A stretch of DNA of 46,960 nucleotides, taken from contig JAFRJF010000181.1 in NCBI GenBank assembly GCA_017432405.1, forward strand, positions 1 to 46,960, given 5' to 3'. Below are positions 1 through 8,404 of the stretch, piece by piece. Under the pieces are notes generated by a model. The model was not told where the DNA came from and did not search any database. It saw only the letters and a list, made by a program, of their open reading frames with translations. Numbering within the stretch: position 1 is the first letter of the stretch; each line of letters begins with the position of its first letter. A program made the position numbers and the translations under genes. The stretch is from Clostridia bacterium (lineage in GTDB: Bacteria; Bacillota_A; Clostridia; Christensenellales; Aristaeellaceae).

Positions 1-2488
1 AGGCCCGGAAGTCGTCCGGGGACATCATGGCCGAGAAGTCGCATTGCAGCTTGACGGTGCGGCCCGGTCCCCAGATCTGGAACACGGTGTAGGCGTTGCC
101 GCCCTCGTGGTCGTGGATGATGTCGTAGAAGCGGTCGTAGTACTCAAAGTAGATCCTGTCGATCTCCTTGATCCGCTTTTCCACGGCCTCGGGCTCGTCC
201 AGCAGGTCGTACAGCGTGTCCTGCGCGCCCCGCAGCGAAGCCAGCGTGTCGATGTTCTCCATCAGGTCGGGCATGTCCACGAAGAAGTCGTCCCCGGCCA
301 GCTCGCGGCACTTCGCGGCCAGCGCCAGGTGCTTCAGCAGCCATTCGTTTTCCGGGTTGAAGGCCAGCTTCGGCGCGCCGTCCCAGCCGTTCTGGTAGTC
401 GGGGCTGGGGATGAACCACACCGTGTCCTCCTTGAAGCCGATGTCCGAGCCCAGGTAGGCGGCCAGCGAACCGGGGCCGAAGTCGATGTTCAGGTTCGGG
501 AAGCTCTCGCCCAGGAAGGCGTGGGTCTCGCAGAACTGGCGGTATCGGGCCACGATGCGCTCCGGGTCCTGGTATTTGTCCACCATGTCCTTCCATTTAA
601 ATTCCTCTGGCAGGGCGTAGTAGTTGCCCTGGCAGATCTGGCCCAGGTAGCCGCCGTCCTGGGGGGTGCCGTCGGAGAGGGCCTCCACCTCGGGCCTGCG
701 GGCGATGACGGTCATCACGGGACGGCCGGTGTTCTGGTGCTTCCAGTAGTTGATCCACTTCTGACGGGTCGCGGCCCAGTGATCGTAATAGCGGCTGTGG
801 GCAAGGTCCTGGGGAGGAAAGGATTTCGCCATGATGGCGTCCAGCTTCGAGGTATCGAAGGGCTTTGCGGGCGCTTCCTCGACGGGCGCTTCTGCCTTTG
901 GCGCCGGCTTTGCTTCCTGAACGGCGGGCGCAGCCGGTTCGGCTTCCGTGGCCTCGCCGGCCAGACCCTGCATCTGAAGCGCCAGGGCCTTGGCCTTCTT
1001 GGCGGCGGAGGCGGCGTCGGGGGTGTAGGCGTCCGCGCCGATCTCGTCGGCGAAGGCCTGGCTGATGGGCGCGCCGCCCACCATGATCTTGATGCGGCTG
1101 GCAAAGGGCTGCTGCTTCAGCGCCGCCACGGTGTCCCGCAGCGAGGGCATCGTGGTGGTCAGCAGCGCCGACAGGCCCACGATGGTCACGTCCGGGTGGT
1201 CCTCGATGGCCTTGATAAAGGCGGAGATGGGCACGTCCACGCCCAGGTCGATCACCTCGACCCCGGCGCTCTCGATCATCATACCCACAAGATTTTTGCC
1301 GATGTCGTGGAAGTCGCCGGCCACGGTGCCCAGGATCATCTTGCCCACGCTGCCGCCGCCTTCGCCCTTCAGGTGGGGCTTCAGCACGTCCACGCCGCTC
1401 TTCATGGCCCTGGCCGCCGCCAGCATCTGGGGCACGAATATGATCTGCTTCTGGAACTTGTCGCCCACCACGTCCATGGCGTCGATCATGCCGGTGTTCA
1501 GTATGTCCTTCGGGTCCACCCCGGCCTCCAGCGCCGCGCGCACGGCCTCGGGCACCTTCTTGTTCTTGCCGTTCTCCACGGCCTCGGCCACGGCCCGCAG
1601 CTTTTCGGCCTTTACGTCCCCCGACGGGGCGGCCTTATCCTGTTCAGGCGCGGCGGGGGCGGGGGAGGGCACGGTCTTTGCGGCCTGCGGGGCGGGGGCG
1701 CTCGCCTGGCCCTTGCAGCTCTCGATGTACTCCAGGCAGAACTCGTCCCGGCCCAGCAGCGCGCTGGTGGCGTAGATGATGCCGGTCATCTGCTGGTTGG
1801 TGGGGTCCACGATGGCGCTGTCCATGCCGGCCTCCATGGCAAGCGTCATGAAGGCGTAGTTGATGTTCTTGCGGATGGGAAGGCCGTAGGAGATGTTGCT
1901 CAGGCCGCTGGTGATGTGGATGTCGGGATACTCGGCCTTGATGCGGCGGCAGCATTCCGCGAATACCAGCAGCGCGGTCTGGTCCGTGGACAGCGTCACC
2001 ACCAGCGGGTCGATGTGTAGCCGGCCGGGGGCGATGCCGTACTGCTTCGCCTTGTCCATGATGGCGTGGAACACATCCATGCGCTTCTCCACCGAGTCGG
2101 GGATGCCGTCGTTGTCGCACAGCAGCGCCACACACTGCCAGTCGGTATCGGCGATGACGGGGAAGATGGTGTCGATCTTGTCGCCCTCCATCGAGACCGA
2201 ATTGATCAGCCCGGGCCTGCGGCAGAAGGGCAGCGCCCGCACGCAGGTCCTCGCGCTGGGGCTGTCGATACAGATGGGCACGTCGGTGACGGCCTGGATG
2301 TTGCAGATCATCCACACCAGTGTCTCAACCTCCACGGCCTCCTCCACCGAGGCGCACACGTCCAGAAAAGTGGCTCCGGCGTTCGCCTGCATGAGCGCCC
2401 GCTCCCGGATAAAGGCCTCGTCCTTGTCCGCGATGGCCTTCGCCACCGCCGGGATCGAGCCGTTCAGCTTTTCGCCGATGATGATCAT
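1..2488 (-). CDS. Fusion of pterin-binding methyltransferase, corrinoid protein and URO-D-like methyltransferase (3' end outside window)
   Basis: The reading frame is open for 829 codons from an ATG preceded by GGAGGA and runs off the left edge. Residues 1-265 resemble the TIM-barrel methyltetrahydrofolate:corrinoid methyltransferases (MetH pterin domain/AcsE/MtrH group; begins MIIIGEKLNGSIP). After a Pro/Ala linker, residues about 295-510 form a complete corrinoid protein: a helical cap, then the base-off B12 signature D392-F-H394-D-I-G397. A second Ala/Pro/Glu linker leads to residues about 550-829+, which resemble uroporphyrinogen-decarboxylase-fold proteins, a fold that includes substrate:corrinoid methyltransferases. 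Known systems use three separate proteins for methyl transfer from substrate to Co(I) corrinoid and on to tetrahydrofolate. Here all three roles may sit on one cytoplasmic chain (inference). The methyl donor cannot be told from sequence, and the URO-D C-terminus, with any zinc ligands, is outside the window. Confidence 0.85.
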   Translation of the reverse strand, partial: MIIIGEKLNGSIPAVAKAIADKDEAFIRERALMQANAGATFLDVCASVEEAVEVETLVWMICNIQAVTDVPICIDSPSARTCVRALPFCRRPGLINSVSMEGDKIDTIFPVIADTDWQCVALLCDNDGIPDSVEKRMDVFHAIMDKAKQYGIAPGRLHIDPLVVTLSTDQTALLVFAECCRRIKAEYPDIHITSGLSNISYGLPIRKNINYAFMTLAMEAGMDSAIVDPTNQQMTGIIYATSALLGRDEFCLEYIESCKGQASAPAPQAAKTVPSPAPAAPEQDKAAPSGDVKAEKLRAVAEAVENGKNKKVPEAVRAALEAGVDPKDILNTGMIDAMDVVGDKFQKQIIFVPQMLAAARAMKSGVDVLKPHLKGEGGGSVGKMILGTVAGDFHDIGKNLVGMMIESAGVEVIDLGVDVPISAFIKAIEDHPDVTIVGLSALLTTTMPSLRDTVAALKQQPFASRIKIMVGGAPISQAFADEIGADAYTPDAASAAKKAKALALQMQGLAGEATEAEPAAPAVQEAKPAPKAEAPVEEAPAKPFDTSKLDAIMAKSFPPQDLAHSRYYDHWAATRQKWINYWKHQNTGRPVMTVIARRPEVEALSDGTPQDGGYLGQICQGNYYALPEEFKWKDMVDKYQDPERIVARYRQFCETHAFLGESFPNLNIDFGPGSLAAYLGSDIGFKEDTVWFIPSPDYQNGWDGAPKLAFNPENEWLLKHLALAAKCRELAGDDFFVDMPDLMENIDTLASLRGAQDTLYDLLDEPEAVEKRIKEIDRIYFEYYDRFYDIIHDHEGGNAYTVFQIWGPGRTVKLQCDFSAMMSPDDFRA

Positions 2489-2535
2489 ATGAGATTCCTC
2501 CTGCCGCCGCTGCGGCCAACTTTGATGGGTACATT

Positions 2536-2566
2536 ATATAATAAAGCGGAGGCCGCGTGCCTCCGC
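2536..2566 (-). terminator. Rho-independent terminator between the P-type ATPase and the methyltransferase fusion
   Basis: GCGGAGGC (2546-2553) pairs with GCCTCCGC (2559-2566) across a 5-nt loop. On the minus strand the stem is followed by a T-rich run (TTTATTATAT). It lies after the ATPase stop and before the methyltransferase start, so it probably separates the two transcription units. Confidence 0.6.
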
Positions 2567-2597
2567 AATTCTACGAAAAGCGTGCATTATTATGGGA

Positions 2598-2638
2598 AAA
2601 TTCTGATTTATCGAGCACAGCTCGATAAATCAGAATTT
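2598..2638. repeat. Family 1 palindromic repeat (copy 1)
   Basis: A perfect inverted repeat with 19-nt arms AAATTCTGATTTATCGAGC and a 3-nt loop (ACA). It shares the core CTGATTT...AAATCAG with the copies at 18401, 46689 and 46920. The TAA stop of the P-type ATPase (2637-2639) lies in its right arm, so the element reaches into the gene end. It could also act as a transcription terminator. Confidence 0.85.
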
Positions 2639-4985
2639 ACCTCTCCCTCATCGCCACGATCCTCCGCGCCACCAGTATGATCACCGCCGCGGCGCAGGAG
2701 AGGCCCAGCTGGGTCAGCCGCTGCGCGCCGGTCAGGGGAACGAGGTAGTAGAGGCCGGGAATGAAGGTGACGGACAGCGCCATGGCGGCGCACATGGCGA
2801 TGAATACCAGCGCCCGCAGTTTTGTAAAGGGCAGGCAGGTGACCAGCAGCGTCACCAGCCCTGCCGTGGCGGCGGAGAGGGTCGCCAGCGTGGAGCAGAC
2901 CTCGTGGCTCCAGTCCAGCTTTTCCAGGAAACAGGCGGCAAGCGCGCAGATCGTCACCGCCAGCGCGCCGGGCACCGCACGAGTGAGCACCGTGCGCAGG
3001 AAGTTGCCCTTAACACGCTCCCGGTTGGGCTCCAGGGCCAGGAAGAAGGAAGGCGCGCCGATGGTCAGGCTGGAGATCAGCGTCAGCTGGATCGGCTGGA
3101 ACGGGTAGCGGGTGGGCAGGAACAGCACCAGCAGCGCCAGCGCGAAGGAGTACAGCGTCTTGACCAGGAACAGCGAGGCGGCGCGGGTGATGTTGTTGAT
3201 CACCCGCCGGCCCTCGTCCACCACGGCGGGCAGCGCGGCGAAGTCGGCGTCCAGCAGCAACAGCTGGGCCGCGTGCCGGGCCGCGTCCGAGCCCCCGGGC
3301 ATGGCCACCGAGCAGTCCGACGCCTTCAGCGCGGGGATGTCGTTCACGCCGTCGCCGGTCATAGCCACGGTGTGCCCCGCCGCCTTCAGGGCCTCCACCA
3401 GGGCCCGCTTGCGCTGGGGCGTCACCCGGCCCAGCACCGCGCAGGAATCGGCGGCCCCGGCCAGCTCGCTGTCTTCCAGCGTGGCGACGTCCACCCACTT
3501 GTCGGCATCCGCAAGGCCGACCCGGGCGGCGATGGCGGAGACGGTGCGGGGGTCGTCGCCGCTGATCAGCTTGACCCGCACGCCCTGGTCGGCGAAATAG
3601 CGCAGCGTCTGTTCGGCGTTGGGCCGCAGCGTGTCGCTCAGGGCCAGCAGGCACAGCGGTTTCGATATTGGCGGCAGGCGGTCGTCCTCGATGCGACCTT
3701 CGCAGCGGCACAGCAGCAGCACCCGCAGGCCCTCCGAGGCGGCCTGCCGGGCCGGCGCCTGCCAGCGCTCGTCCTCCGGCAGCACGAAGGAGGGGGCGCC
3801 GAGGACGAGGGTCGCGCCGTCCTGGAAGGTGTAGGCGGAGCGCTTGGTGGCGGAATCGAAGGGCAGCGTGGCCACCGACGCCTCGCTCGCCGGCGGTACG
3901 GCGGCGGCCAGCGCCTTCATCGTGGGGCTCAGCCGCTCGTCCGCGCCCAGAAAGCGGGCGAGGGCCGCCCGGCATTCGTCCTCGGTGTCATCCGACAGGG
4001 GGATGACGCGCTCCAGGGTCATGTCGCCGGTGGTGATGGTGCCGGTCTTGTCCAGGCACAGCACGTCCACCCGGGCCAGTGTCTCGATGCCGTACAGCTC
4101 CTGCACCAGCGTCTTGCGCTTGCCCAGCCGCACCACGCCCACCGCCAGCGCCACGCTGGTCAGCAGGATCAGCCCCTCGGGGATCATGCCCACCATGGCG
4201 GCCACCGCGCTGGGCACGGCTTCCCTGACGGGAATGTGCTGCAGCCACACCTGCTTGCCCAGCAGCGCAAGGCCGATGGGGATCAGCGCTATGGAGACGA
4301 AATGCACCAGCCGGTTCAGGTCGCTCATCAGCGCGGATTTGGGCTGCTTGATCTGCCTGGCCTGGCGGGTCAGCCGGTTGGCGTAGCTGGCCTCGCCCAC
4401 GTAGACCAGCTGGGCGGTGAAGCTCCCGGAGACGACGGCGCTGCCGCTGTACAGCCAGTCGCCCTCGCCCTTGGAGACGGGGTCGCTCTCGCCGGTGAGC
4501 AGGCTCTCGTCGGCGCTGCCCGCGCCTTGACGCACCACGGCGTCCGCGGGCACCTGGTCCCCGGCGCGCAGGATCACCAGGTCGCCCTGCACCAGCGCCT
4601 CAGGGGAGACGCGCTTCTCTTTGCCGTCCCGCCGCACCGTCGCGGGGGTCTGGGCCAGCAGCGTCAGCTCGGCCACGGTCTTGCGGGCGCGGAGCTCCTG
4701 TACGGTGCCGATCAGCGTGTTGGAGACGACTACGCCCATAAACAGCATGTTTCGCCATGCGCCCACCAGGGCCAGGGCCAGCGCCAGCAGCACGTTCAAC
4801 AGGTTGAACCGGGTGAACAGGTTCTTCGCCACGATCTGCAGCGGCGTGCGCCCATCGTCCTTCGCCGCCGCGTTGCCCTGCCCGGCGGAGAGGCGACGCG
4901 CCGCTTCGGCTTCGGTCAGGCCTTCAAGGGCGGTCAGGGTCTCCGGCGCGCCGGAGGGGAGAGTGAGACGCTCTTCGTTTTGCAT
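2637..4985 (-). CDS. P-type cation-transporting ATPase (CtpE-like, possibly Ca2+)
   Basis: A complete 782-residue membrane ATPase. Visible landmarks are the actuator motif TGES (164-167), the M4 ion-site motif PEGL (269-272, in GMIPEGLILL), the phosphorylation site D312 in DKTGT, and the hinge motif TGDGVND (543-549). Hydrophobic pairs lie near 58-95 and 225-285, with about six helices after residue 590. The PEGL without a following proline and the short N-terminus resemble the CtpE group of P2-type pumps, linked to Ca2+ uptake in mycobacteria; the ion is therefore an inference. There is no N-terminal heavy-metal CxxC domain, which argues against a Cu/Zn exporter. The start follows GTGAGGT. 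The last codons lie in a palindromic repeat. Confidence 0.9.
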   Translation of the reverse strand: MQNEERLTLPSGAPETLTALEGLTEAEAARRLSAGQGNAAAKDDGRTPLQIVAKNLFTRFNLLNVLLALALALVGAWRNMLFMGVVVSNTLIGTVQELRARKTVAELTLLAQTPATVRRDGKEKRVSPEALVQGDLVILRAGDQVPADAVVRQGAGSADESLLTGESDPVSKGEGDWLYSGSAVVSGSFTAQLVYVGEASYANRLTRQARQIKQPKSALMSDLNRLVHFVSIALIPIGLALLGKQVWLQHIPVREAVPSAVAAMVGMIPEGLILLTSVALAVGVVRLGKRKTLVQELYGIETLARVDVLCLDKTGTITTGDMTLERVIPLSDDTEDECRAALARFLGADERLSPTMKALAAAVPPASEASVATLPFDSATKRSAYTFQDGATLVLGAPSFVLPEDERWQAPARQAASEGLRVLLLCRCEGRIEDDRLPPISKPLCLLALSDTLRPNAEQTLRYFADQGVRVKLISGDDPRTVSAIAARVGLADADKWVDVATLEDSELAGAADSCAVLGRVTPQRKRALVEALKAAGHTVAMTGDGVNDIPALKASDCSVAMPGGSDAARHAAQLLLLDADFAALPAVVDEGRRVINNITRAASLFLVKTLYSFALALLVLFLPTRYPFQPIQLTLISSLTIGAPSFFLALEPNRERVKGNFLRTVLTRAVPGALAVTICALAACFLEKLDWSHEVCSTLATLSAATAGLVTLLVTCLPFTKLRALVFIAMCAAMALSVTFIPGLYYLVPLTGAQRLTQLGLSCAAAVIILVARRIVAMRER

Positions 4986-5052
4986 TTGTAGTTTACCTCA
5001 CTGTTAGACAGATTGTAGATTTTCTGTGCGCCAATGGACTTTTACTTTATCG

Positions 5053-5081
5053 TTGCATATATTAATTTCATCGTGTATAAT
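5053..5081 (+). promoter_or_regulatory. Sigma-70-type promoter of the dipeptidase gene
   Basis: TTGCAT (5053-5058), a 17-nt spacer, then TATAAT (5076-5081). It lies 33 nt before the ATG at 5115 in the divergent gap after the P-type ATPase. Confidence 0.75.
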
Positions 5082-5114
5082 AACAACACGAAACAAGGCT
5101 TTGGGAGGGATTCC

Positions 5115-5753
5115 ATGATCAGCAAGGACCCCAGGGGTTTTGTGCTGCTTTCCGATGTGGTGCCCCACATCGTGCAGGAGATACGCTATTTTTCCACCTT
5201 TAATTTCGTCGGGGATCGTGTGGACGGCTACGAGGAGCCCGTCGCGCTGCTGACCCAGGACGCGGCCCGGGCGCTGAAGTCCGTCAGCAACGAGATGATG
5301 GTGAAGGGCTACCGGCTGAAGGTGTTCGACGCCTACCGACCGGTGATGGCGGTAAAGCATTTCGTGCTGTGGGCCATCGAGGACGCCGACGTGCGCATGA
5401 AGCCCTACTTCTATCCCGACATCGACAAGCAGGACGCCTTCGAGCTGGGCTACATCGCCAAGCAGTCCAGCCACAGCCGGGGCAGCGCCGTCGACCTGAC
5501 GCTCCTGGACATGAAGACCGGCCGCGAGGTGGACATGGGCGGCCCCTTCGACCTGTTCAGCGAGGTATCCCACCCGGATTACAGGGGCATCACCGACGAG
5601 CAGTATGCCAACCGGATGCTGCTGCGCGCCGCCATGGAGCGCAACGGCTTCGAGCCCTATGAATGCGAGTGGTGGCACTTCCGCCTTGCGGACGAGCCCT
5701 TCCCGAACACCTGGTTTGACTTCCCGGTGGCCCGGGGCTCGGTCAAAGCATAG
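5115..5753 (+). CDS. VanX-type D-alanyl-D-alanine dipeptidase (peptidase family M15D)
   Basis: This protein hydrolyses D-Ala-D-Ala in VanX relatives. The 212-residue length fits the roughly 200-residue family. Zinc and catalytic residues are recognisable: R75 in DAYRP, H120 and D127 in SSHSRGSAVD, E185 and H188 in EWWHF. The ATG at 5115 is chosen because GGGAGGGA lies 5-10 nt upstream and the promoter is just before it; the frame is open further upstream, but that extension overlaps the promoter. No VanH or VanA ligase gene is nearby, so a peptidoglycan-turnover or D-Ala-salvage role (as for DdpX) is more likely than vancomycin resistance (inference). No signal peptide is seen, so it is probably cytoplasmic. 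Confidence 0.9.
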   Translation: MISKDPRGFVLLSDVVPHIVQEIRYFSTFNFVGDRVDGYEEPVALLTQDAARALKSVSNEMMVKGYRLKVFDAYRPVMAVKHFVLWAIEDADVRMKPYFYPDIDKQDAFELGYIAKQSSHSRGSAVDLTLLDMKTGREVDMGGPFDLFSEVSHPDYRGITDEQYANRMLLRAAMERNGFEPYECEWWHFRLADEPFPNTWFDFPVARGSVKA

Positions 5754-5825
5754 CATATAAGGCGTTGCGCATACAGGATATCACACCTCAAATAAGATTA
5801 TATCGACAAAACTGTGGTAAATGGG

Positions 5826-5854
5826 TTGCAACCCCGTGGAGAATGTATTAATAT
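5826..5854 (+). promoter_or_regulatory. Candidate promoter of the permease-GGDEF gene
   Basis: TTGCAA (5826-5831), a 17-nt spacer and TAATAT (5849-5854), 66 nt before the ATG at 5921. The -35 box lies inside the perfect palindrome GGGTTGCAACCC (5823-5834), which could be an operator. Confidence 0.45.
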
Positions 5855-5920
5855 ATAAGACAGTGATGTTTGTAATTACTTTCAAACCGGTACAACCATC
5901 CCGGTTGAGGAGCTGAGGGT

Positions 5921-8119
5921 ATGCAGGATGACAGAAGGTTGACGAGAAACCTTTCCCCTTTGGGCGCATGGGCCTTTTCCATCGGCACCAGCATCGGGTG
6001 GGGCTCCCTGGTCGTCACCAGCAACACCTACCTGGCCCAGGCCGGTCCCCTGGGCAGCACCTTCGGTATGATCGCCGGCGGGCTGATCATGCTGGTGATC
6101 GCCGCGAATTACGCCTACCTGATGAATGTCTATCCCGACGCGGGCGGCGCGTATCACTATGCCAGCGAGATCCTCGGCCATGACTATGGCTTCCTGACGG
6201 CCTGGTTCCTCAGCCTGACCTACCTGGCGATACTGTGGGCGAACGCCACGTCGATACCGCTGTTCGCCCGCTATTTCCTGGGGGACGTGTTCAAGGTGGG
6301 AAGGCTGTACACGCTGTTCGGCTACGACGTGTACCTCGGCGAGGCGCTGCTGTCCATTGGCGCGCTGTTGCTGGTGGCGCTGCTCTGCGCCCGGCGCAAG
6401 GGTACGATGTCGAAGCTTATGATCGCCATGGCCGTCGTATTCACGGCGGGCATCGTCGTCTGCTTCGCGGCGGGCATTCGGGGCAGCAAGGGCAATCTCG
6501 GCGTGGGCTACGTGCCCGGCAGTTCGGCCCTTTCCCAGATCGTGCGGATCGCCGTGATATCGCCGTGGGCTTTTATCGGCTTTGAGAACATTTCCCATGC
6601 CACCGAGGAGATGAGCTTCAGGAACACGCGGTTGTACCGGGTGCTTTTCATCTCGGTGATCTCCACTACGGCGCTGTACATCTTCGTCACGCTGCTGTCG
6701 GTCACGGCCTATCCCGGGGAATACCGCTCCTGGCTGGACTACATTCAGAACCGGGAGCACCTCGAGGGCCTGAAGGGTCTGCCAGCCTTCTACGCGGCCA
6801 ACCGCTATATGGGCAAAACCGGCGTGGTTATACTGATGCTGGCGCTGCTGTCTCTGATCGTCACCAGCCTGATCGGCAACATCACAGCCCTGAGCCGCCT
6901 GTTCTATGCCCTGGGCCGCAACAGCATACTGCCCGCCCGCTTCGGCAGGCTGAACGAGCGCAATGTCCCGGCCAATGCCATCGCGCTGATCGTCGGACTG
7001 TCCGCGCTGTTCCCCTTCCTGGGGCGAACGGCCATCGGTTGGATCGTGGACGTCACCACCATCGGCGCGACGCTGATCTATGGGCTGGTGTCGGCCTCGG
7101 CGATGAAGCTGGCCCGGGAGCGCCGGGACCAAAGGGAGCGGTGGCTTGGCGTCATCGGGCTTGCGATGATGGTCTGCTTCGGGATCTACACGCTGGTGCC
7201 GAACCTCTACACCTCCAGCACCATGGCCCGGGAATCCTACTTCTTTTTCATCGTATGGTCGGCGCTGGGCTTCGTCTACTTCCGGCGGATGCTGCGCGTC
7301 GACAAGGCGCGGCGCTTCGGCAAGTCCATCGTGGTGTGGATCGCCCTGTTTTCGCTGGTGCTGTTCGTGTCGCTGGTGTACCTGGTCCAGTCCATCATCG
7401 AAGTCACCGGCTCGGGGATGCGCAACATCGAGCAGTTCTACGTGCAGAACCGCGGCGCGGGCATTCAGGCCGGGGTGGTCAGCGCGCAGCTGACCCGGAT
7501 CCGGCAGGTTACCGGCACCAACGTGACGGCGGTGGTGGGCCTGATCACACTGTCGCTGTACGTGCTGATCGGCAACTTCCGGCTGATCAACGAGCGGGCC
7601 ACCACCAGCGAGCTGCAGCTGGGCGTGGTGCGGGAGATCGCCAGCCGGGACGCGCTGACCGGCGTCAAGAGCCGCCACGCCTACCAGGAGAAGGAGCGGG
7701 AGCTGGACGAGCAGATCGGGAACCACACCGCCGGGGATTTCGGCATCGTGGTCTGCGACCTGAACGGCCTGAAGCTGATCAACGACGAATTCGGCCACAA
7801 GGCGGGGGATGAGCGCATCCGCCAGGCCAGTCGGGTGATCTGCGAGCTGTTCTCCCACAGCCCGGTCTACCGCAACGGCGGCGACGAATTCGTGGTGTAC
7901 CTCGCGGGCCGGGATTACGAGGAACGGGTGCAGCTGATGCAGGCGCTCCACGACCGTTCCGTGGCGAACATAGAAACCGGCGATGTGGTGGTCTCCGGCG
8001 GGCTTGCGGTGTTCGACCGCAACGCCGACGCCCGCCTGCGCCCGGTGTTCGACCGGGCCGACGCCGCCATGTACAAAGAGAAGCAGCTGCTCAAGGGCAT
8101 GGGGGCGAAGACGCGGTAA
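5921..8119 (+). CDS. APC-family amino acid permease fused to a GGDEF diguanylate cyclase
   Basis: The 732-residue protein has two parts. Residues 1-440 look like a complete APC-superfamily transporter: the N-terminal GTSIGWGSLVV replaces the usual substrate-binding GxG helix, about 12 hydrophobic segments follow, and WAFIGFENISHATEE matches the conserved TM6 region. Two more hydrophobic segments (about 470-492 and 535-556) lead to a GGDEF domain beginning DALTGVKSRHAY near residue 570, with an intact GGDEF signature at 653-657. The RxxD inhibitory site normally found just before GGDEF is absent (HSPV instead), so product inhibition through it is not expected. Likely role: a membrane sensor or transceptor that couples an amino acid or amine ligand to c-di-GMP synthesis (inference). 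The start follows GAGGAGCTGAGGGT. Confidence 0.88.
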   Translation: MQDDRRLTRNLSPLGAWAFSIGTSIGWGSLVVTSNTYLAQAGPLGSTFGMIAGGLIMLVIAANYAYLMNVYPDAGGAYHYASEILGHDYGFLTAWFLSLTYLAILWANATSIPLFARYFLGDVFKVGRLYTLFGYDVYLGEALLSIGALLLVALLCARRKGTMSKLMIAMAVVFTAGIVVCFAAGIRGSKGNLGVGYVPGSSALSQIVRIAVISPWAFIGFENISHATEEMSFRNTRLYRVLFISVISTTALYIFVTLLSVTAYPGEYRSWLDYIQNREHLEGLKGLPAFYAANRYMGKTGVVILMLALLSLIVTSLIGNITALSRLFYALGRNSILPARFGRLNERNVPANAIALIVGLSALFPFLGRTAIGWIVDVTTIGATLIYGLVSASAMKLARERRDQRERWLGVIGLAMMVCFGIYTLVPNLYTSSTMARESYFFFIVWSALGFVYFRRMLRVDKARRFGKSIVVWIALFSLVLFVSLVYLVQSIIEVTGSGMRNIEQFYVQNRGAGIQAGVVSAQLTRIRQVTGTNVTAVVGLITLSLYVLIGNFRLINERATTSELQLGVVREIASRDALTGVKSRHAYQEKERELDEQIGNHTAGDFGIVVCDLNGLKLINDEFGHKAGDERIRQASRVICELFSHSPVYRNGGDEFVVYLAGRDYEERVQLMQALHDRSVANIETGDVVVSGGLAVFDRNADARLRPVFDRADAAMYKEKQLLKGMGAKTR

Positions 8120-8138
8120 AATGGCGCAAGGCATGACG

Positions 8139-8166
8139 CGGGGACGGCGAGGGCCGTCCCCGTTTT
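8139..8166 (+). terminator. Rho-independent terminator after the permease-GGDEF gene
   Basis: CGGGGACGG (8139-8147) pairs with CCGTCCCCG (8154-8162), followed by TTTT. It lies 20 nt after the stop. The stem core GGGGACGG also occurs in the family 2 repeats. Confidence 0.75.
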
Positions 8167-8240
8167 CTCTCATTCGATCAGATTGTCATGGATGCCGTAG
8201 TTGATCGCCAGGCGGGTGATTTCGCCCTCGTCGGCAATTC

Positions 8241-8271
8241 GTGGGACAAAGGGACGGTTCCCTTGTCCCAC
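8241..8271. repeat. Family 2 palindromic repeat (copy 1)
   Basis: GTGGGACAAAGGGA pairs, with one bulged A, with TCCCTTGTCCCAC around CGGT. It shares ends and centre with the pair at 12587-12660. The stretch 8167-8312 shows no other feature. Confidence 0.75.
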
Positions 8272-8312
8272 AAGCGCGGCGTGGGCAAAATTGTGCCTTT
8301 CCGAAACACCGC

Positions 8313-8341
8313 TTGCATTTGCCACACTTTATCTGTATAAT
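8313..8341 (+). promoter_or_regulatory. Promoter of the S41-lipoprotein/TlpA operon
   Basis: TTGCAT (8313-8318), a 17-nt spacer, TATAAT (8336-8341); 63 nt before the ATG at 8405. No second promoter is seen before the next gene. Confidence 0.75.
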
Positions 8342-8404
8342 GAGTCAGATGGATCAATACCATTCAGCAGCGACTTTCAGAGCCGGGAATAAGGAGAGAA
8401 AACC

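Noticed and set aside
44..2020. Long plus-strand open frame of 658 codons across the methyltransferase gene
   Set aside because: It is the shadow of the GC-rich minus-strand gene: composition is Gly/Val/Leu/His/Arg-rich with no family, and the opposite strand has a full three-domain protein with motifs.
2533..2538. TATAAT on the minus strand before the methyltransferase gene
   Set aside because: No -35 box at 16-18 nt; the stretch is better explained as the T-rich tail of the terminator.
5115..5753. Vancomycin-resistance cluster suggested by the VanX-type gene
   Set aside because: No VanH, VanA/B ligase, VanY or VanRS genes lie nearby; an isolated M15D dipeptidase is common in bacteria.
5882..8173. 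Minus-strand frame of 763 codons opposite the permease-GGDEF gene
   Set aside because: Low-complexity His/Gln/Asp/Arg-rich translation with no ribosome site; antisense to a clear transporter-GGDEF gene.
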